A stretch of 10,156 nucleotides of DNA from an uncultured Gemella sp. GTDB taxonomy: Bacteria; Bacillota; Bacilli; Staphylococcales; Gemellaceae. Numbering within the stretch: the stretch's first letter is position 1; each line of letters begins with the position of its first letter. Below are positions 5,133 through 10,156 of this stretch, one piece after another. The position numbers and the translations under genes were made by a program. The stretch covers positions 1 through 10,156 of the forward strand of contig CAMEOL010000024.1 in assembly GCA_945929765.1 (NCBI GenBank), given 5' to 3'. The notes below the pieces were generated by a model. The model was given only the letters and a program-made list of their open reading frames with translations. It did no database searches and was not told the DNA's origin.

Positions 5133-8100
5133 ATGAATATATTTGGAAGATGTCGTATTAGATATAGTATTAGAAAATATTCGGTAGGAGTAGTATCAGT
5201 TTTTATAGGATTAGGTATTTATAGTGTTGTGAATGCTAGTGATGCTTTTGCTAGTGAAGTAGCAACTAACAATTTGGTAACTGAGGTAGCTCACAAAGAT
5301 AAAGAAAAAACAGAAGAACAATTAAATAGTAACATTACTTCAGATAAAGAAAGTGAAAAATTGTTATCGACTAGCAATGCTATAGATACAACTAATATAG
5401 AATCTAGATCTATTAATGAAGAAACTAAAATAGAAAAAGCTAAAATTCCATTAGATGCGAATAATAACGTCTTGATAGATACGACAAATAATAATGTTGT
5501 AAATGTAAAAGTAATATATACTGATGGGACTAGTGAAGTAAAAACTCAAGATACAGCTACATATGTTGCGAAAAATAGAGATAATATAGTGGGGAAAGTG
5601 AATTCTGTAAAAGCAGAGTTTGAAACTATTAACTATATGGATTTATATTCTGCGATAAATAATCCTTATGTATTTTCTACAGATAAAAGTCTAATCGAAA
5701 AAAAATTGAAAGAAAAATTAGGACAAGCCCCAACTAAAGAACAATTAAACGAAGAAATTAAAAATTTTTACATGAATTCTTTAGATATGGAAAGTAGTTT
5801 TAATAATGTTAAAAGTAATTTGACTACTAACTTAACAGCTGTATTTGAAAATTCTACTAATATAAATACTACTAATGTAATTAATAATAAAAATAAAATT
5901 ATGTTAGGTTTAACTTTTTTAGAGCGTCAGTACGGCTTTGATTTTAACGGTGTAAAAGCTAAAGATTTAATATTATATTATCCAGAAGTTTTTCATAACG
6001 ATGGAGATGCTTTGCAAAACTTATTAAATATTTCTTCACTATCAGGAAATGATTTAAAAATGTTTAGAAGTGCAGAAGCATATAAAAGTAAAATTGCACC
6101 TATTGTAAATATAAGTGATATAACTACTTTTGTCGAACGTGGAGTAAATACTTTTACTAATAATAATGTTGAAGACTATATAAAATCAGAAAGTAAAGCA
6201 TACATAGTAGAAACTACTAGTGAGCATGGAGCTACATCACTATTTTCTAAAATGTTAAAGGAAGATAGTTTAAAAAATCATTTAATACCATTATTATCGT
6301 TACCTAGTGATAGTATTTATGTAATTAGCACAACGAATACTATTACTTACGGTTTAGTTGATAGTTATGTCGATAGAAATAATGAAAGTACAAAAACGAA
6401 ATTTTTAAGTGATTTAAACGCTACAGCAACACATCAACAGAAGTTTTTAGATTTTTGGCATAGAATTACAAATAAAAAAGATGACTTTAAAAACCACAGT
6501 ACAATTATAGTAACAGATTCTTTCCAAAAATATAGTGCTAATCCAAGTGCACTATCAAAAGATTTATGGTCTAATCAATATGGTGAAAATGCTATAAGTG
6601 GAGTTAAAGAATTTATTACGCCAATGAATCTATATGTCGATCATTTAACTGCTGACGGTATGGCTAGTGGTGGTAGAGTTATAAATTATATTGCAAAATC
6701 TTTAACAGAAAGAGGGCAAGCTGTTTATACCCATGAATTAACTCATATATTAGATCAAAAAATATGGTTTGATGGTTATAAAAGAAGATCAGGTAAAGAT
6801 GCTGAAGTATTTGCTCGTGGATTATTTGAATCTATTGATAATAAAACATTCGGTGGTGGATTTACAAAACCTGCATTTAACTTAAATACTGCATATACTT
6901 TAGGAGAAAACAGAGTTCAAAATGCTAGTCCTGAAAGATTTAAAACAGAAGCAGATATTAAACAGTATATGCAAGGATTGCTAGATGTTATTTATACACT
7001 AGATTATGCAGAAGCATTAGTTAGTTTAGAAAAAACATCAGCAGAGAAAGCTATATTATTTAATAAAGTTAGTTATATACCGAGTGCTGTTGCTAATAAG
7101 TTTAATGATAGATTTGAACGTATAACTGAGGCTGAAGCTGGAAACTTAAATTCTATTAATGATTTAATTACAAATAATATTGTATCAGGTAGATTAGAAT
7201 ATAAAGGAATTAATACACTTGGAGATACAATCCAAAACGATTATATGGTAGTGCCATTGTTTGAACCTGTATATGCTGCATTACAAAATGATAATAGCTC
7301 AACAGGAGATTTTATTTTCAAAAGAAATTCTTATGATTTATTAGGTGAATATGGATATACTAATGGTATGATACCGTATTTATCTAATCAATATAACAAC
7401 GATAGTGAAGCATTAAATGCTATTTTGGATAGTAAGTACAACGGAAACTTAGCAGAATTTAAAAAAGATATGTTTGCACGTCGTATTGAAAAAGTAGTAG
7501 ATTTAAAATCTAACGAACATTTTACAAATTTTGATGATTTATTAAATAAAATGCGTGTTGCAGTTACTCGTGATTTAGCAACGATGACAGCTAATAAAGC
7601 TAGAAGTACTAATGGTCTTGGAATTGCTACTAGAGCTAATGAAGTTCGTAATTTAAAAGAAAAAATATTTAATTCATATTTAAGATCAACAAATGATTTT
7701 ACAGAAAGTATATATAATGCTCCACAACCTAAAATTATTTACGTTAATAATAGAGGGACTGAATTATCTCAAGATGGTTTAGGTAGTGAGCAAGCTCCTT
7801 ATGAAAGTTTACGCTATGCAATATCAAAAGCTCGTGATGGAGATACTATCGTACTTGTTGAAAATGTAGTATATAGAAAACAAGGTACTGAAGAAACTTT
7901 TGTTATCGATAAAGCAGTAACGATAGAAGGACAGGATAATTCACTATCATTCTGGGGATTAGATCTAGAATTATTAAAAAATGTAACATTCAAAGATGTT
8001 AATTTAAAATTAATACCAGATGGATCTAAAGATACTAAGATATATGCTAGTGGAAATGAAGTTACTTTTGATAATGTAAATACTAAGATATCTAATAATC

Positions 8101-10156
8101 CTTCTCAAGATGATATAAGACCTACAGTTATTGGTGGATCTAAGACTGATACTGTAACTTTAGGGACACATGCTAAGATAAATATTATCAATGGAGATTC
8201 AGAGAATAGATTTAAAAAGATCGTAGCAGGATCAGAGATAACTGACTTAGATATACCTGTTACTATTAATATAAATTCTGAATTTGCTAAGGTAGATGAG
8301 GGTCTAGTATTAGGTGGAACTAATAATAATCAAACATTAGAAAAAGTAACAGTTATATCTAATTCTAAGAATGTTAAGAAGATAGATGGAAGTAATACTT
8401 TAAATAATGAAGTAACATTTAAAGATAATCGTTTAAATAATATAGAATTAACTGATGTTAAGAATTTAATAATAAGTGATAGTGCTGAAGTAACATTAAC
8501 TGGAAACACAAGAATAGCTAATGAACTTACAGTTAATGCTGGTACTAAATTATATACATCTAATATATTAAGAGCTAATGAATCTACAATAGATGGAGAA
8601 TTATCTATGTTAGCAGATGCTTCCTTAACAGTAGATACAAATTTAACAGTACATGGAAGTATTAAAGTTAATATACAAGAAAGTCAAATAAGTAACTTTG
8701 AAAATAAAGATTATGTAATAGCGAATGGAAATTTAACAGGTACTAATATTAGTTTAGTTACTAAATCTAATGAATATGAATTAAATAAATTAGATAATGC
8801 TAATACTTATAGATTAACTAAGAAACCAGAAAATACTACACCAAGTACAAATACTAGAACTGAAGAGATAAACTTTAATACTGTTTATAGAGAAGATATA
8901 ACTAAAGATTATGGTTATGAATCTATCGTAGAGGGTGAAAAAGGTATTAAGACTTATACAACTGGTAGTGATGGAGTAGAAGATCAAGGAGTAGTTACTA
9001 AAGATCCTAAAGATAAGGTAATAACTAAGGGAACTAAACCTAGTTCTTTAGTAACATCAATAAACTATAATACAGTATATAGAGCAGATGAAACGCAAGA
9101 CTTTGGTTATATAAATGAAACTGGAGGAGTTAATGGAACGAGTACAGTAGTAACTACTTATACTCTAAACTCACAAACTGGAGAAGTAACGGCAGAACGA
9201 GGGCAACCTGTAATAGTAAGACCAGTAGACAAAGTAGTAACAAAAGGAATAAAACCATTAATAGAAACAATTAATGAAGTAGCAAAAAACACTGTATATG
9301 AAATAGATGTTAATGGTAATGAAGTAGCAGGAACAAAAATTTCAGAAACAGAAGGAAGTAATGGATATACTACAAAAACTACAACATACACTATCGACAC
9401 GGACGGAAATATAATTCAATCGGTAAATGAAGTAGTAACGCCAAAAGTAGACAAAGTAATTACAATTTCTGGAAAACAAAAAGTAGAAAGAGAAGTTTTA
9501 GAAAAAGGAATTACTTACGTAGCAGATAATGCGAAAGATATAGACTATATAAATATAGTAGAAGGAACTAATGGAGAAATCGTAAAAACTACAACATATA
9601 CTATAAATTCACAAACTGGTCAGTTAATACCTAACGAAACAACACAAAAAACTGATAAAGTAAATACAGTAATCACAAAAGGAACAAAAACGAAAGTAGA
9701 AGAAACAAAAATTCCTAAAGTAGTAAAATATTTAGCAGATGAAAATAAAGAATACGGCTCAGAAAATGAAATCGTAAAAATAGGTAAAGAAGGAAAAACT
9801 ACAAAAACAACGACATATAATTTAGATACAAATACTGGAATTGTTACGGAAAATCAGCCTGTAACTAGTACTGAGAACGCAACGGAAGAAATTATAAAAG
9901 TAGGAACAAAACCTACTAAGAGAATAGTTGCAGAAGAACTTACTGATAACGATTTTGAAACGCAAAACGATAGTACGATACCGTTAGGAAAAGTTGTTGA
10001 AATTCCAGGAGAAAATGGAGAGCGAACATTTACAGATACATATACTTTAGATGAAAATACAGGAGTTGTAATAAAAATAGAAGATACTGTAGGACGTATA
10101 ACTAAAGAAAAAGTTAAAAAAATTATTAAAATTGGGACAGGACAAAATATAGTTAC
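5133..10156 (+). CDS. YSIRK-signal M26-like zinc metallopeptidase with beta-helix and C-terminal G5-like repeats (cut by right edge)
   Basis: I followed this frame by hand for at least 1674 codons with no stop; the C-terminus is outside the window. The ATG is the first start after an in-frame TAA at 5124 and follows AAGGAG. Residues 11-19 read YSIRKYSVG, the Gram-positive secretion signal directing export at the septum. Cleavage is likely near A35 or A40. Residues about 41-110 are polar linker. Residues about 165-860 resemble the M26 (ZmpB/IgA1 protease) peptidase: zinc-site HELTH at 534-538, then a WFDGYKRRSGKDAE stretch supplying the third ligand Glu558, 20 residues after His538. Residues about 868-1240 look like a parallel beta-helix, and six G5-like repeats run from about 1247. 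No LPXTG is visible near the N-terminus, unlike ZmpB, so cell-wall anchoring would have to be C-terminal. Some M26 enzymes cleave IgA1 or mucins; the substrate here is unknown. Confidence 0.85.
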   Translation, partial: MNIFGRCRIRYSIRKYSVGVVSVFIGLGIYSVVNASDAFASEVATNNLVTEVAHKDKEKTEEQLNSNITSDKESEKLLSTSNAIDTTNIESRSINEETKIEKAKIPLDANNNVLIDTTNNNVVNVKVIYTDGTSEVKTQDTATYVAKNRDNIVGKVNSVKAEFETINYMDLYSAINNPYVFSTDKSLIEKKLKEKLGQAPTKEQLNEEIKNFYMNSLDMESSFNNVKSNLTTNLTAVFENSTNINTTNVINNKNKIMLGLTFLERQYGFDFNGVKAKDLILYYPEVFHNDGDALQNLLNISSLSGNDLKMFRSAEAYKSKIAPIVNISDITTFVERGVNTFTNNNVEDYIKSESKAYIVETTSEHGATSLFSKMLKEDSLKNHLIPLLSLPSDSIYVISTTNTITYGLVDSYVDRNNESTKTKFLSDLNATATHQQKFLDFWHRITNKKDDFKNHSTIIVTDSFQKYSANPSALSKDLWSNQYGENAISGVKEFITPMNLYVDHLTADGMASGGRVINYIAKSLTERGQAVYTHELTHILDQKIWFDGYKRRSGKDAEVFARGLFESIDNKTFGGGFTKPAFNLNTAYTLGENRVQNASPERFKTEADIKQYMQGLLDVIYTLDYAEALVSLEKTSAEKAILFNKVSYIPSAVANKFNDRFERITEAEAGNLNSINDLITNNIVSGRLEYKGINTLGDTIQNDYMVVPLFEPVYAALQNDNSSTGDFIFKRNSYDLLGEYGYTNGMIPYLSNQYNNDSEALNAILDSKYNGNLAEFKKDMFARRIEKVVDLKSNEHFTNFDDLLNKMRVAVTRDLATMTANKARSTNGLGIATRANEVRNLKEKIFNSYLRSTNDFTESIYNAPQPKIIYVNNRGTELSQDGLGSEQAPYESLRYAISKARDGDTIVLVENVVYRKQGTEETFVIDKAVTIEGQDNSLSFWGLDLELLKNVTFKDVNLKLIPDGSKDTKIYASGNEVTFDNVNTKISNNPSQDDIRPTVIGGSKTDTVTLGTHAKINIINGDSENRFKKIVAGSEITDLDIPVTININSEFAKVDEGLVLGGTNNNQTLEKVTVISNSKNVKKIDGSNTLNNEVTFKDNRLNNIELTDVKNLIISDSAEVTLTGNTRIANELTVNAGTKLYTSNILRANESTIDGELSMLADASLTVDTNLTVHGSIKVNIQESQISNFENKDYVIANGNLTGTNISLVTKSNEYELNKLDNANTYRLTKKPENTTPSTNTRTEEINFNTVYREDITKDYGYESIVEGEKGIKTYTTGSDGVEDQGVVTKDPKDKVITKGTKPSSLVTSINYNTVYRADETQDFGYINETGGVNGTSTVVTTYTLNSQTGEVTAERGQPVIVRPVDKVVTKGIKPLIETINEVAKNTVYEIDVNGNEVAGTKISETEGSNGYTTKTTTYTIDTDGNIIQSVNEVVTPKVDKVITISGKQKVEREVLEKGITYVADNAKDIDYINIVEGTNGEIVKTTTYTINSQTGQLIPNETTQKTDKVNTVITKGTKTKVEETKIPKVVKYLADENKEYGSENEIVKIGKEGKTTKTTTYNLDTNTGIVTENQPVTSTENATEEIIKVGTKPTKRIVAEELTDNDFETQNDSTIPLGKVVEIPGENGERTFTDTYTLDENTGVVIKIEDTVGRITKEKVKKIIKIGTGQNIV
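7734..8870 (+). other. Parallel beta-helix-like region within the metallopeptidase gene
   Basis: Residues about 868-1246 follow the peptidase region. The segment begins with IIYVNN, then a QDGLGSEQAPYESLRYAI stretch and ARDGDTIVLVENV. That is the classic entry into right-handed beta-helix domains of surface proteins, where a strand is followed by a D-G-x-G/AP-x-x-x-L-xx-A element. Short repeating strands rich in V, I, T and N follow (for example VTFKDVNLKL, NVTFKD-like turns, VTLTGNTRIAN). The segment ends in a short Pro/Thr-rich linker before the repeats. A role in binding glycan or positioning the repeats is plausible but not shown. AAG lysine codons are unusually frequent here. Confidence 0.55.
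8871..10156 (+). repeat. Six tandem G5-like repeats (last one truncated by the edge)
   Basis: Protein repeats of about 70-77 residues each close with a DKVxTKGTKP-like element. The closing glycines fall at residues 1300, 1372, 1447, 1517, 1591 and 1668. Approximate repeat boundaries in bases are 8871-9041, 9042-9257, 9258-9482, 9483-9692, 9693-9914 and 9915 onward. Each has a core of the type G-x-x-G-x-x-T-x-T-T-Y-T-(ten residues)-G. This matches the G5 family found in Gram-positive surface proteins, where it can bind N-acetylglucosamine-type sugars or self-associate through zinc. At DNA level the units are diverged but share short blocks such as ACTACAACATA and TCACAAACTGG, enough to allow recombination between units. 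The first unit is shorter at its front. Confidence 0.75.

Noticed and set aside
9158-9400. 80-codon minus-strand frame inside the repeat region
   Set aside because: Antisense to the G5-like repeats; its openness follows from the repetitive, stop-poor complement of GTA/ACA/GAA codons.
8871-10156. Possibility that the repeats are a CRISPR or other DNA repeat array
   Set aside because: The units are in a continuous reading frame, diverge mostly at the codon level and have no constant spacer pattern, so they are protein repeats.

Overview
The window looks like chromosome from a low-GC, AT-rich Gram-positive bacterium (Firmicutes). A Gemella species is my best guess. This rests on the very AT-rich codon use, a YSIRK-type secretion signal, an M26-like zinc metallopeptidase with G5-type repeats, and a D-lactate dehydrogenase beside a thiamine-precursor uptake operon. 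The genus is an inference, not shown by a marker gene.

Left edge (1-600): the first 36 codons of an ABC-transporter ATPase run off the left edge on the minus strand. It has a strong ribosome binding site and a perfect 7-bp palindrome upstream. About 350 bases without a convincing gene follow, then a 16-bp hairpin that most likely terminates the thiamine operon coming from the right.

Thiamine-precursor operon (602-3517, minus strand), in transcription order: an extended -10 promoter, a TPP riboswitch, a small MTH1187-family thiamine-binding protein (TTG start), then ThiX permease, ThiY lipoprotein and ThiZ ATPase. All three gene junctions overlap, so translation is probably coupled. The stretch between aptamer and first gene can form a helix covering the Shine-Dalgarno sequence, which suggests that TPP shuts off translation. 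The proteins should import a thiamine pyrimidine precursor (formylaminopyrimidine or HMP) when thiamine diphosphate is low.

D-lactate dehydrogenase (3673-4934, plus strand): a single gene with a near-consensus promoter, an unusual leader of about 115 nt (11-bp inverted repeat, extra strong Shine-Dalgarno, possible short upstream reading frame) and a 14-bp-stem intrinsic terminator. It would convert pyruvate to D-lactate and regenerate NAD+.

Surface protease (5133 to the right edge, plus strand): one open frame of at least 1674 codons that does not stop in the window. It has a YSIRK signal peptide, an M26-type zinc metallopeptidase region with HELTH plus a downstream glutamate, a parallel beta-helix-like region, and six G5-like repeats of about 70-77 residues, the last one cut by the edge. 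The catalytic part comes before the repeats, the reverse of the usual ZmpB/IgA1-protease layout. Codon use changes sharply inside the gene, pointing to modular assembly. This gene is the most noteworthy item. I see no CRISPR array, tRNA, rRNA, insertion sequence or phage gene.
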